The position numbers and the translations under genes were made by a program. A stretch of 64,000 bases of DNA from Musa acuminata AAA Group (Eukaryota > Streptophyta > Magnoliopsida > Zingiberales > Musaceae), in contig NC_088342.1 of NCBI RefSeq assembly GCF_036884655.1, positions 38,599,001-38,663,000 on the forward strand, written 5' to 3'. The notes beneath the pieces are model-generated. The model saw only the letters and a program-made list of their open reading frames with translations, was not told where the DNA came from and did not search any database. Below are positions 11,570-23,924 of the stretch, piece by piece. Positions within the stretch are counted from its first letter, which is position 1, and each line of letters starts with the position of its first letter.

Positions 11570-12440
11570 TGGTGCTGTTTACATAGTTAACGATGTTAGC
11601 TGAGTCGGTGCAGAGCAAAAGGTTGCAGTATCCCTCACGCTCGGCAAAACTAAGGGCTTCCAGGACTGCTGCTCCTTTTGCTGTGATGGCATTGTGAGTT
11701 TAACAGTTGCACAGCCTGCTGCAGCCACCTCTCCATTGACTCGAATTCCTGCAGAGTCGAGAGGATAGCTGTGAGAGCCATCGCACTCAACACTACAGTC
11801 ATTTTCCAGGGTCGGAGGGGAAGACATAATCTCATTATGAATTATGGATTCCCTGATCCCCGGGTGATCACTATAGCTTTCTTGAGAGGAGGCAATGGTC
11901 CTGTGAACAAGATTGGACTGGTCGTTGGCAATAATAGCAAGGGTCCAAGTGGATTGAGATTTGTCCAGCATCTTTCCTTGCTCAAGCCATCAGCCCAACT
12001 CCCAAGTGTCAAAGAAGTGAAATGAGACTTTGACTTTTTTTCTGGATGTCTGACCAAAATATTTGGGCTGTGCGACAGGTGAGGAAGATGTGCTTAGGGG
12101 AGTCAACGTCCATCTTGCTGACAAGGTAAGACTTTTTGGGAGTGGGAAGCCTACTCCAACTTTTAGTTTCCAAAGAAAATTTTGGACGTGTGGCCCAACA
12201 TTGGTGCGCTATAGGATTTTCCAGCTCGACCAATCTTGATCTCTGTTTCAGGGTCATGCTTGATGAAATGGTAAACACCGCTAGAAGTGACTGAACCAAG
12301 CGAGCTAAGGGGGCAAAGGTTTAGTGAATTTGTGTGATCTTATCAATAAGGAGTGGGTGGAAGATCCTGTTAAAGGAAGTGAGGTTGATTCCACTTGCCT
12401 TCATGTATCAGACTCGAAATGAGATTATCAAACTCATACT
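11570..12440 (-). mobile_element. Degenerate LINE 3' part: zinc-binding reverse-transcriptase region and RNase H
   Basis: Minus-strand frames at 12,299-12,009 contain SPKHIFLTCRTAQIFWSDI, which fits the zf-RVT region of plant non-LTR retrotransposons (a His-x-Phe/Leu-x3-Cys pattern). The frames at 11,971-11,579 contain VECDGSHSYPLDSAGIRVNG followed, in a shifted frame, by AAVLEALSFAEREGYCNLLL and CTDSANIVNYVN, the pattern of the RNase H domain that closes such elements. Frames are broken by shifts and stops, so it is a dead fragment. No poly(A) end or target-site duplication was identified. The family assignment is from motif recognition, not a search. Confidence 0.7.
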
Positions 12441-12529
12441 GGTTGAAGAAAGTAGGCTAGTGTCGGAGAGGAATGTTAGAGATCCATAGATCTCCAAAGA
12501 CCCCCTTTGATGTTGGAGATGAGAGTGAA

Positions 12530-13060
12530 AATATTGCGGACCTTTCATCATGATCATGCAAACCTCGAGTAACTTTAACATGTTCACATTCAGCCTAGTA
12601 GTTATAATTTTGAGAATTTAAAATACTCAAAGAAATTATATTTTTTTGTATCTTTGGAATATAGGTCACGTTCTCCAAAGTATGCACCACTCCACGGATC
12701 ATTTTGATCTTTACTACACCAAACACTCATGACATCTACTATAGAGTCATCGTCTCAACTTACTAGTCATCTTATGAATCAAAAAACTCTTATATTAGTA
12801 AACATGAGTAATATAAATAAAATCTAAAAATTAATTTTTTTTGGATAGAGACATTATTACCTTTGGAGATTGTGGGGACATCTTCATCATCGTCCATCAT
12901 AAAGAGCACTCATTGATCTCTTCTTCATGTTTTCTTTTCCCAAGATAAATTCGCTTGATATGTTCTTACTCTTTACATGTATAACATCGAACATTATCTA
13001 AAAATCTAACTCTCGATCTCGACTTATCATGCTAAGATCTACTTCTGTCAGAGAATCCTC
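12530..13060 (-). mobile_element. Degenerate Ty1/copia gag/pre-integrase relic
   Basis: The reverse strand near 12,970-13,000 reads CYTCKEEEHIKRIYP with broken framing, resembling a copia gag zinc knuckle. Near 12,590-12,700 it reads NVTYIPKIQKNIISL, which fits the conserved VxYIPxLxxNLISL block before the integrase. Stops and frameshifts break all frames. This is an old relic directly next to the LINE fragment. No LTRs were recognised. Confidence 0.5.
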
Positions 13061-15739
13061 TTCATCGATCTCCATCTTGAGTAATTAATACCACATTATC
13101 CATATTTTTAGATTTATCATTTTTCTAGTAGCATAAGACCCTAAGGAACTATGTAAGATTAATTGCAAGGCTCTTAAGTTATCACCATTAAGTACGACTC
13201 TCATATAAACATAAAGAATTTCTCTTTTAATTTTTTTTAGAAACCCTATAGATCACCCTTAGGAGCACCCAAAGTATCTTGATTTTCTCTTCTTATTAAA
13301 ATCCTAAGACTCGATATGTATTTATATGAACAAACCTTAATTTATTAAAAAAAAATTAATTTAATTATGATTTATTAATTAATTTAAATATAATTAAAAT
13401 TTCTAAAATTACTTACCAATCCAAAAAGCGAATAGCCTGCGTGTTGCCCTTAGGACCACTAAACCAAAGTTCATAATTGCACTGGGTAGATGCATGCAGA
13501 CATTAAATGGTTTTGGTTGAAAGATTTATGAAATGTCATTAAGTAGTTGAGTCTTTCCTGAGTGTGTTTTTCTTCGATTCGATTTTGCCTTTCACTGATC
13601 GCAGGTTGCATTTTTCCTCATTTAGTTCTTTTCTTATGATCTAAACTATCTGCTGCCCTATAGTTTTTTTATTTTAATGTTAATACATTTAAAACTTCAA
13701 ATTTTGAAATGTCAAATCCCTTAAAAGACTTAATACAACTCAGTAAAAAGATAGCATCATTTTGACTACAGTGTCAGCACCACCTGTCTTGGCCTGATTT
13801 CAGGTAAAGATCAAACACTTCAAAATCAAGAAAAGAAAAGCCACAACCGCAGATGGAGTTCTTTGACAGACCAGTCCTAACGAAACAAGGCCCACCACAA
13901 ATCCTGTGTTTAAAGCAAGACATGCATGGTTGTTGTATCAGATCAACATTTCATTGTAAATTAGGCTGGATAAGACGGATCATAATCCCTCAGGACGGGG
14001 GCAAAGCATGCATATAACATGGAACGATCAAGAATTCATATGCTCGATTCAAATCCCAAGTATCTCGACCAGTTAGTGAATCAATGGTTCATTTCGAAGA
14101 GGTCAATCGGATTCCCACCCTCAATCCGGGAAGAATTACTTGAATTGCTGCAACCGTTGAAGTTTAGTTGAGATTGTGTATAATGAGATCGATACAAAGT
14201 TTTCGTCGGCATGAGACGACAGATTTGATGGCACAAACTGCAGACTAATAGTTTATCGTCAAGGCCACTCACGTCCTATCTATTGACTTACCCATCTCTG
14301 AAGTTGCACCTGTGCCAACTTCCATTCCTGTAGCTCACTCTTCCAAGAAGTATCAGTGCGTTAAACGTGTATCTTGAGGTTTCAGTTTGTCTTTGTCAGG
14401 ACAGTCAACATGATCAGTGATGAGTGAGCAACATCTGAGAAGGAGATAATAGTTCTAGAGCAATGAGTTTATCGGTCAAGTTCTTCCCCGTGATGTAAGA
14501 TGTGATGAGACAATGATGTCACTTGCCACTTCTCAAAAGGAGATCAGTATCACTGCGTATTTGTATATGTAACACTTGGAGACTTGAGAGTGCCTTTCTT
14601 GCATCAAAGGTTGAACACCTTTTTGTGGGTGTTTTCTTTATTTTCATGTCATTCTTTCAAAAGACTTTAAAAGAAAAGAAGAGCAGAGCACCATTCTATG
14701 TCCCCAGTAAGACGTCCATGTGAGAGGAGGATAAAGAACCTCAGCTTTTCCTAGGGTTCCGTAGCAGCACTCGGTTTAAAGACCGAGTACCAGATGACGC
14801 TTCCCTACTGCGACCACCACAAGGTTAATTTGAATCGGTAGATTCACCAGTCAACTGCACAGTTCAAAGGTGAAAACGACATGCTCGGCTCTACAAGAGA
14901 GACGAAAGAGAAACGTTCACACGCGGACTTGTACTGGTTAGAAGATCTCTGTGGTGCTGTCTGACGTGTGTTTGTGTCTCCCTGAATGCGATTTGTACCT
15001 CCCTCTACTAGTGGATGTGGTACTCTGTATCTGTAGGCAGTCAAACGATGGATGTTTCCTAGTTTTACGTGAAATGCTGCTGCGTGATCGCGTTATAGAA
15101 CAAAAATCATTGCGACCAAGTCTGCTCAGCCTCCTGCTGGCACGGTGTGCTTGTCATATACTTTAATGCAGAGCGCACTAACAGCCGGACAAAGGCATCA
15201 TCGTCATGCATGCGACAGTTGCCCTTTATCGTCAAGGAGTTGTCCTCCTTGAAGTTGGGTACACATGTGGGGCTCACGCAATGAATTCTTTGGGATAGTG
15301 CAGTGAACAGTCACCTCCCGTTCGAGGTTTCCCTTGTCGTCATAGTATCGAGGCTCGAGGAATTATTCATTCTGGTCATAATTAACCCTCCCACCTTTGC
15401 TTGTGTGAGTAGCGGCCACGGGGACTTCAATGCGACTCCTCCTGATGAAAGAGGAGGTCAAGATCATCGGAAGTGGAATCCGAAGAGCGAAAACTAGAGA
15501 AGGAAACCAAACCCTACAGCAACAAACTACTCAGAGAAGGCCAAGGTTACAGCGTAAGCCATAGCACAAACAGGTGAGGCTTTGTGTTGCACGGCAATGC
15601 TTCGGCAGGCATTGCATTAAACGCCTTGTTTCCTTACCCAAAGAAAGAAGCTCATATGCTATTACTAATCATCTCTCCGTTATGAGCCGTTCACTAATTC
15701 CGCCGAAGAGAGGGGAAAACGCAAAGAGAGGAAAAGCGA
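13061..15739. other. Intergenic DNA, nothing recognised
   Basis: AT-rich to about 13,430, then mixed composition. No open frame over 70 codons until 15,574. A small perfect inverted repeat ACTCGGT/ACCGAGT (7-bp arms, 6-base loop) lies at 14769-14788. A GATTCAAATCCC string near 14,046 looks like a Pol III B box but has no A box or cloverleaf. Confidence 0.4.
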
Positions 15740-16210
15740 CATTTGCGACTCGTAAAAGTCAATCTCAAAGGAGAGGAGCAAGGAAAGAAACGGTCGCTTG
15801 GAGATTCGTGCAGGGCTACTCGATGTCCCAGATCGCCTCGGCACGTGCGCCGTCCTCCCCCTGTAACGATGAGAACTCGCCGTCGGGAACACGCCACCGC
15901 GGGCAAGGCAGCATTCCTCGTGGGACCCGCGGGCCGACACGCGGCGGCGCGGGAGCGGAGCCCAGGACGGCGACCTTCTCCGGTTAGGTGGATCGGTGGG
16001 CCCTTTGACGCGATGGGTAACTGCTGGGCCGCCACGGCAAGGTGGGCTCGGACTACGTGGGTCGAGCGTACGACGTTGGGGACCGCGAAGCGCGTCGGTC
16101 GCGAGCCGCCCGCACGTGTTTCGTGTCCGGACCGCGTGGGGGACATCGCCCTCGGACGACGACTCGGCTGTCGCGCGTAATGTCCGAGCGCCCTGCGAAA
16201 GAGGGACTCC
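15740..16210. other. GC-rich block with ACGT motifs and overlapping open frames
   Basis: A sharp island of high GC in AT-rich DNA. Several long open frames overlap on both strands (up to 214 codons, minus strand), as expected where stop codons are rare. Their translations are Arg/Pro/Ser-rich and match nothing I know. CACGTG occurs at 15842-15847 and 16113-16118. It may be an unmethylated promoter-like island or a gene relic; the sequence does not decide. Confidence 0.35.
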
Positions 16211-18399
16211 CGAATTGATTGAAAGCCACCGTGCCACCTCGTCATCTTCACCTAACAACAATAGGAAGAAGGAAGAAGACGACCCTCCCCTCTTTTTTAC
16301 CTGGCTTCTATGACTCTGCGGCAATGAAAGCTCGGAAACTTTGATCTTCTCAGTCCCTACTTATCTAACGAAGCACTTCACGAGGATGAGGACGGTTTAA
16401 ATGGTACGGTGCTGGTCAATTGATGAGGTGCATGTGCGAGTGATCCCCCACCACTCTTTAAGCGGTGGGTTCCCGTCTCGGTGATCTCGATCCTTCTGCC
16501 TTGGATGGTGATAGAACTGAGGCTCCTATTAACTGCATCTCCTTTCAACTTGCTCAAGATATCAACTTTTGATGCCCAGTAGGTTTCTCACCTTTAAACA
16601 GAGTGGTCACTGAGATCAAGATATATGGAGAGAAGGTAGTGAAAAGGAATGATCATAAGTTCATGTCTTTTGAGCCATTCATCAAAAAGCTTATAGTATA
16701 TAGTGAAGTAGAGACCAATTTAGTGTTCCTTTCACATATCAACCATTAGAGGTGGCTACCTTCTTTTTCGATCATTTCTGCGCTTAATTAACTTCTTATT
16801 AATGAGGTGAAATTGACACTTCACATCATTGCCTTCATCATGGAAACTTTCTCGTGCCATAATACAAGAACAAGCCAATTGTCCTTTCAAATCTATCAAG
16901 GTCCAAATGACCATGGAGGTGAACATATACTGTACAAACAAATGCATTGCCTGATAATGAAGGCAAACCGTAATTGTTCTCTATGTGCATATAATTTTTT
17001 TTCTTCTTTTAGTAGATATCTTCCTCGTTCAATATTGACAGCAAAATTGTCTGATGTAAAGACACTGAAGATAAATAAGAGATTTCTTACGATATGATGT
17101 TCATAGGCGAGAAATTCCTAATAAGGATTGATTTAGCTTGAAGGCAACCTCATTACCAATAATTCACTGGCAACAACTGTTTGAGGTTGGCCCATTATTA
17201 ATAGTGGAAGGGATGTAAGCCCCCACTTCAGATGAATTATGTGCATCTCTCAAGCGTCAGGCCAAGGCCCGGACATTTGGTGACTTATGTCTACTTTGAG
17301 TCAACGGGAGGAGTCTTTTAGGAACCTTTTGGCAAAAGGAGGGCAGTGGAGAATGTTCACTGCAATGCTATATATATCGTAAGGTGAAGTGAAATGGAGG
17401 ACAAAGAAATATATGCATGCATGGGGTGGAGCCTCTCGGCTTCGCCTTTTGCCCAAATTGCGCCATTATTGAGGCACTTTCCACCTTGTTCAGACGGCTG
17501 CTTCTGCGGGCATCATACTTCCTTCACAACAGAACATTACCTTAAAAGATGGGACGTCCATGCAACCTAACCTTCACAATGGGACAGTGGCCCTGACAGC
17601 TGCTACGGCGCTCACTGGCTTCAGTCATCTCCTTCTCGCAACCCATGCAAGCTTTCACTTCCGTTAAATCAGAGGGTCCCCGTGTAGGGCACAATGCCCT
17701 GCTACAGAGTCAACAGGTCCCTACCGAGATCCTTATCCTCCGTTAATCTGCTTCTCCGCAGTGCATGTGCAGCAGATTTGATGAGAGGACTATGCCGCTC
17801 ATGTGACGGCGTTCGGTGGCTTCAGACCGCCTGGATACCCTGGACATTCCGGGAGGGCCCGTGTCAGCGAATGCCTCGTGCAGTTGCGAGACAAAGCTTG
17901 GTGATGATGCTTGCTGTGGAGGGGCGCGCATCAGGCACTGAACCTAGACGACGAAGGTCCCTAAAAGCTGAAGCTTTCTTGCGTGATAGCCTGAAGGAGA
18001 GGACCACCTGTGGGTCAACGTCGTCATCATTTCGCAGACGACAAGCCGATGGCGACCAAACGATTCTGCTGCTAATGACCCATAATCTGTTCCATGATCG
18101 ATTGATTGATTTAGTTCCACTTGGGTATATACTTCTTACAGGGCACACAGATAATTAACTGTGAGCTTGCAAGAAACTACAGCCTGCAGGCCGTACGTAC
18201 ATCATTATCCGCTACTGACTTGGTAGCATGACATGCATGCACCTCAAAGGCACGTTACAGGTCATGCAGGGACTGTTAGCACCGGTGAAAGTTTCCAATG
18301 GGAGACATGAAGATCCCATGCAAGGTGTGCAGAATCGGTGGAACTACATCTCGCCTAAATTTCTTTGAATTGCGATAGAAAAATGATAGACATGATAGA
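16211..18399. other. Intergenic DNA with one unassigned 154-codon open frame
   Basis: The only long frame is 17694-18158 (+), basic and Arg/Leu/Ser-rich, with no recognised domain. An equally open minus-strand frame overlaps it (18148-17864). No splice model supported either one. The remainder shows no gene or repeat that I can identify. Confidence 0.35.
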
Positions 18400-18990
18400 C
18401 ACCTTCTTGACATGAGATCAACACTTTTGACTGGATGACACTATGATATTATGTAATTGACACTATGTTATTATATAATTAATATTTTATCATTACATAA
18501 TTGATACTTTGACATTATGTGATCGACATCTTTACGCTACGTGATTTTCTAACTCCTTTTCACATCGTGAACTTTTCAACACCACATCCTCATTATTTCA
18601 ATATCACATGGTTGATATGGCACTATCTCTCAAACTTTACCAATAATGTTAGATTATTACATATTTCTCGAGGTCAATTATCCTTAATATTAATATATTA
18701 GGATCGAGAGAAGCACATAATTATCCTTTACCAATGCGATATATTTCTATTAGGATCGAGAGAAGCACATAATTATCCTTAACATTAATATATATGTCTG
18801 AGTATAACAATCCTAAAACTATATTATAAAAAGCCACCTCAAGTGTGTTCCTCAATACATTCAAAAATTCATAAGTTTTTTGTGCATTCGATTTTACAAG
18901 ACTAAACACTTGACGGACACCTTATTTCCTAAATATTAAAGAGATCTTATAGAGAGTACTCTCGATGTAATTTTATATAGTTCAAATTTT
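18400..18990 (+). repeat. Degenerate repeat copy X (possible LTR)
   Basis: Starts with a run of degenerate units of about 28 bp (ATTATGTAATTGACAC-like), then an internal direct repeat: AGGATCGAGAGAAGCACATA begins at 18,700 and again at 18,752. A TATA-like ATTATAAAAAGCC follows near 18,824, and AGTACTCTCGATGTAATTTT near 18,955. The same order of blocks, more diverged, is seen at 20,500-21,150. This could be a decayed LTR pair. Confidence 0.35.
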
Positions 18991-19186
18991 GAAAGCATCC
19001 AAGGGAATTCAACATTTCATGATATTAACAAGAAATAGATGCAGTATAAGACTACAGTTGATTCCAAATCGACATCGTGTCGGATAACCAGAATTTGTAT
19101 AAACAAATTGATTGCAATACATACGAATCACCTAATTCATGACCTCATTGAAACATGATTCTAACACACACACACGCACACACACA

Positions 19187-19229
<43 letters not shown>

Positions 19230-20499
19230 AGATTTATATTCACAGCCACAACTCCAATACATGCATGCAACCTAAAAGTCAAAAAAAAAAAAAAAAAAGT
19301 CTCTACCCTAGTAGTCTTCGACATTAAGTGTGAGAGGAATTTATTGGCACGCAGATTAAGCATCCGATTCTTGGAACAAGTAGCTTTCCGAGCTTAATAA
19401 CGTCACCTTAACTACAGTAGAGTGAAAGGTTAAGTGAGAACTACAACACATGGACGTGGGCCAATTTGCATTTAGTACGGGTGGAGTCTTTTTCTCTTTG
19501 TTTCTTGTCGGTAGGGACGTACGTGCAAAGTAAAGAAATCCCAACGAGCTCCCGTGCCACAAGTTTACTCGGATCCATTAACTCTCTTCGATATGGGCAA
19601 CTGCATGCATGCATTGCTATTCCTTTTAAGCCAGTCATTTTCTTCAGAGCTTCACCGGTGCTGAAGATGACTCCCTCTTGCTTTTTCCAATCAGTCTCCG
19701 TACGTGTTCTAGAAAGAGTACTATCAGAAAATATAAGAGAAAACAATTACGAACATGCATTCTTTTCATTAACAGGGGAGACAGGAAGATGCCTCCTGCA
19801 CCCTTTATGTGATTTCTATGCTTCCTCCTAATCCATTAGATACAAGAGTGACAAAGATGATGCTAACCACAATGTTCGACATTTCGAACACCTCTCACGT
19901 TCGAGGAATGCTCGATAATTTCGTAAAATCGTTCGGGTAAATTCTCACTAAGTTTGGCGATCACTACAACTAAGGGCTTTAGTTTTCCTAGCATTTCTCG
20001 CTTCGGCATCAGAGACCTAATTTTGTAGAACGTCCATTCGAACTCACTCACTGCCCGACATGATGTCCAACTCATGGTACGATCAGTTCCGAGCAACCCA
20101 ATGTCGACGCATCGGACAACCAAAGTTAGGGGTAACAAAAAGTAAAAATGATAATTCATGTCAATACATGGTTGAGTATGGAAGGTCAAGATGCATGTGT
20201 AACAACATGTCGGAAATGATATTGATGGAACATATGAGACGGATTTCTGTAGCAGAAAACTAGGATTGAGAAAGCTTGATGCAACCTACCCGAAGGGATC
20301 CTGGGTATCTAGTCGTCTTCGGTGACCACCTTGGAGGCACAAGTGAGATTTTTCTTCAAGGACAATGAATTAGTGATGGCTAAGTATTGCTTTCGACACA
20401 ATTGCTGGGGCTGATATAACAGGTGATGTTTCATTTGATGGCTTGTCTTTGCTTTCATGAATAGCTGCAGCTCTCTATACTAAATATATCTTTTTTTTT
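18991..20499. other. DNA between the two degenerate repeats
   Basis: Apart from the microsatellite, this has short open frames only, such as a 108-codon minus frame at 19863-20189 that I cannot assign. If copies X and Y are LTRs this would be the eroded internal region, but no gag or pol motif was found. Confidence 0.3.
19164..19228. repeat. Compound (AC)n(CT)n microsatellite
   Basis: About 28 bases of AC repeat with one interruption run directly into about 37 bases of CT repeat. A homopolymer of about 19 A follows at about 19,280. The arginine/glutamate- or leucine/serine-rich frames here are repeat translation. Confidence 0.95.
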
Positions 20500-21150
20500 G
20501 GTTTATTAAATGATATCGATGTCACATGTCCATTTAACACTGTGGAGTCAATCAAAAATATTATTGATATGGTCTAATGATGCTAGAAAGGATGTCGAAA
20601 TCTCATCGCCATCGTCATACATATGGGCTACATCTCATTACCATATAATCGAAACCTCATTATCGTATGACAACACCTTATCACTGTACGATCAATATCT
20701 CACCACCCTATGATCAATATTGTTTCGTCGTATGGTTGACAATGTCACCCTTGGAATACTATGGTATCATTTATAATTATATCATATTCTCCAAATTTAA
20801 TGTAATACAACTGCACCCAATATCAATATTGAAGGAGACACATAACCATTCCCAGTATTAAATCACCATCTTAAGTGCGATGATCATAAATATTATTATA
20901 TAAAAAAACTCATCAGGTACATTTTCCAAATAAAACCACTAATTTAAAAGCGAACATAAGTTTCGAGAGACTTTGTGGAGTACATCCTCGATGTAGCTTT
21001 GTATGGTTTGGCACAACTCCAATAGAAATGTCTCGGAACCTCTCGATCGGACACCACATTACGTTGAAACCGGCGTAGAATAACGTTTCAATTGGGTCCA
21101 AATTAGTCTCATGGTTGGACAAACAGTTTATGCTTTTAACATCTATCAAA
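20500..21150 (+). repeat. Degenerate repeat copy Y (possible LTR)
   Basis: Contains degenerate short repeats (CTCATTATCGTATGACAACAC-like, at 20,580-20,730), a TATA-like ATTATATAAAAAAACTC near 20,893, and then GAGTACATCCTCGATGTAGC near 20,977, which parallels AGTACTCTCGATGTAATTTT in copy X. It has the same orientation as copy X and lies about 2.1 kb away. Confidence 0.3.
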
Positions 21151-22496
21151 ATGAATATTAAACCGGTATTTAAATTCTTATTTTTCCGACGAAGTTAAGT
21201 CCTCATAATTTGGTTATGAAATCATAATAAGCATAATTTTATATCCCTTTGTGGAGGTGGTGTTGAGATTCTGCTTGTTTCTGGGGGTACTTGTATCATT
21301 CTATTCAGCGGGTTTAGAGGGGGGGGGGGGGGGGGCATATGAGAATGTATCAAATAGGCTGTATTTTGTTGATGAAATGGTTTCATGCATTGTTTAATGC
21401 TGCGGTCAATTGGCTATGCTTGCAAGTTACATCAATCTAAACCTGCAGGAAACAGAAAGGATTAGAGCTGTAGAAACAATTTGCCCTTTTCTTATGGACC
21501 TAAACAAGATTAATCACAGATTAATCATTGTTTGGTGAAGAATCAGGCAGAGTCACATGGCATGGATCATGCAATGTGTACCCTTCTAATCATTGACGCA
21601 AACTAAATTAACTTGCCAACACACAGTGCTTTATTTTTCTTGGTGCCCACCATACCCCCATTCATGACTTTGGTAGATATCCTTTCTTTCTTCTTTTTGA
21701 AGAAAGCTTTTGGGAGTTTTCAGTATCAGTGTCTAAAGATTCATGACAAGTTCACCACTAGATGTTGCTTCATTTCTCTTCTCTAACATGTAGTCACTGA
21801 TTCTCTACAACAAATAAAAGACTGATACTTGCATGATGAGCATACAGGACTTTGTTCTTTTGTGTCCAATGATGGAGCTTTCCATGGTGATCATCATGGA
21901 TCTTGTTTGAATCATGAGGGGAATTCAAACAAAAATATTTCAACAGAACTGTCTGCCTTCCCATAGATGTGGGGGGGGGTGTCTCTGTGTTACCTGCTTG
22001 CAGTGAGCATGGCTTGCTTCGCACCCAATCCAAGGGCAGAGAATTCATGGCAATTTCTCTCTCTTGACCTCACGTCTGTTGGCTTGTTTCTTGCACTGGT
22101 TTGGGTGTGGAGTAATTAGGTTCCAAAGCTCTCGGTGCCTCTCATGTTGACATCGGAGTCACTATCCCCACCATGGTAACAGTAGACTTCAATACTAAGA
22201 ATGTGATGAGCTACAAGCAACTCGGATAATGAAACCTCTCTTCTTCTTCTTCCCACTTGATAAAGAAGAGGAAAAAGGTGGGGAAGGGACCTCAAATGAG
22301 TCCCAACCACTTGATTGTGACCTTCCTCTCTCACACACATTTTTAAGCTCAGCCTCCCTCTTGTTTCCAACTCCTCCACTGCAACTACGATTTCTCAGCC
22401 ATTTCCTGATTCAATAGACGACTGTATACTCGCGGCAATTGGGAGAGTTTGTCTCTGAGGAGTTCCTGGGTGCGTCACCTTCGGCTCTCCTGAGAA
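21151..22496. other. Intergenic DNA and promoter/5' UTR of the MYB gene
   Basis: Holds a run of 17 G at 21319-21335 and a shorter G run near 21,971. From about 22,230 the strand becomes CT-rich, typical of a plant leader, up to the ATG at 22,497. No other gene is visible. Confidence 0.45.
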
Positions 22497-23924
22497 ATGG
22501 GAGGCCACTCCTGCTGCTACAAGCAGAAGCTAAGGAAAGGCCTCTGGTCTCCTGAGGAAGATGAGAAACTCATAAAGCACATTGCCAAGTATGGTCATGG
22601 GTGTTGGAGCTCTGTCCCTAAACAAGCAGGTACGGTACCGGTCAATTCGGCCTCCCCGAGTCCTGAAATGACGGTGATCATCACCTCTCACTCGCATCAA
22701 ATTTCAGGTCTTCAAAGGTGTGGAAAGAGTTGCAGGTTGAGGTGGATCAACTACCTCAGGCCTGACCTCAAGAGAGGCACATTCTCACAGCAGGAAGAAG
22801 ACCTCATAATCGAACTCCATGCCGTCCTCGGGAACAGGTAGAAGCCCCTTCTCCTTCTCCCGGTCTGAGCTCCTCTGATGCCTCTTTTCTGGTTGCCGAT
22901 TGACACCATCAGGTGGTCGAAGATTGCAGCGCACTTGCCGGGAAGGACAGACAACGAGATCAAGAACCTCTGGAACTCCTGCATCAAGAAGAAGCTGAGA
23001 CAGAGAGGCATTGACCCCAACACCCACAAGCCGCTCGCCGAGGTCGAAGGCGGCGACGAAAAGGTCCCCAGCAACGGTGAAAAAAATTCTAGCTCCAACG
23101 ACCTCCGATTCCCTGCCAGTCCGGCGAATGCTAAGCTCGCTGCAAAAGAGCTGACTCCTTCGACATCGGCGGTGGATAAGCCCTTGGACGAGAGCACGAC
23201 CCCAAAGGGTTCGTCGACGCCAACCAAAGAATTGTTACTGGACCAGCTTCTCGCGACCCATGAGAGCACATTGTCGTGCCGCTCCTCCATCTCCATGGGC
23301 TGTTTCCCCCTTCCTCAATTAAGCCGTGCTCCTGACTTCTGCGGCAATCCCACAACCCTGGCCGCTCTACCGATCAGCTCGAATCCACTCCTCTGGCTCA
23401 ATCATACTGCAACGCAGTACGACGTGAATCCTGAGCTGAACTGCAATATCGCGATATCCACCGACGCGCCATCACTCTCAACCACAATTCTCTCGACTTC
23501 AATGGTTCTCCCACCCAGCTGCGCCGGAGACGACACCACCAACTGGTATGCTGGTAACTGTGACAGCAGTCGTCGGAGCATGGTAAACGACGGCGCCAGC
23601 ATGGCGCTACAGAGCAGCTGCTCCTTTGACAGCGGCATCTCCGCCTGGTCGGACCTGACACCGGACAAAGATGTGCAAGTCCATCTCGGGGAAGATAACC
23701 AGGACCTCAAATGGTCAGAGTACCTTCACGGCGCATTCCCGGCGACAGCAGCCACGCAAGCCCAGTGCCAACCTCTGTATCTCGACGTCAAGAGAGGCGG
23801 CCAATTCGCTATGAATGGTTTGAGCACTTGGCACCAGAGCCCGCAATTACAGCAGCAGTCACATGCCTCAGATATATATGCCAAGGATTTCCATTCTGTG
23901 TCTATGGGATTCGAGCAAATATAG
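22497..23924 (+). CDS. R2R3-MYB transcription factor, MYB50/MYB61/MYB86 type
   Basis: Exons 22497-22629, 22708-22837 and 22913-23924 join in frame to 424 residues. It starts [20 protein letters not shown], the near-invariant beginning of this clade (usually MGRHSCC). R2 and R3 cover about residues 14-115: R2 ends [20 protein letters not shown] and R3 holds [19 protein letters not shown], then [20 protein letters not shown]. Intron positions inside R2 and R3 are the standard ones. The C-terminus is Ser/Thr-rich and ends near STWHQSPQL...MGFEQI, as in relatives. Members act in the nucleus on secondary cell-wall, lignin, stomatal or carbon-allocation genes; the exact role here is inference. The first intron is 78 bp with no stop in frame, so its retention would add 26 residues inside R2. 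Confidence 0.95.

Noticed and set aside
14040..14060. Possible tRNA B box (GATTCAAATCCC)
   Set aside because: No A box, acceptor stem or cloverleaf can be formed around it.
15680..16324. 214-codon minus-strand open frame and overlapping plus frames
   Set aside because: Composition is set by high GC, several frames are open at once on both strands, and no domain is recognisable.
17694..18158. 154-codon plus-strand open frame
   Set aside because: No recognised family, an equally open antisense frame, and no clear splice or promoter context. Kept only as a note.
19139..19397. Several frames with Leu-Ser or Arg-Glu runs
   Set aside because: They are translation of the compound microsatellite.
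22497..22841. Single-exon 114-residue MYB fragment as the gene product
   Set aside because: The 26 extra residues interrupt R2 and the frame stops right after GNR. Standard MYB introns at both places give a complete protein.
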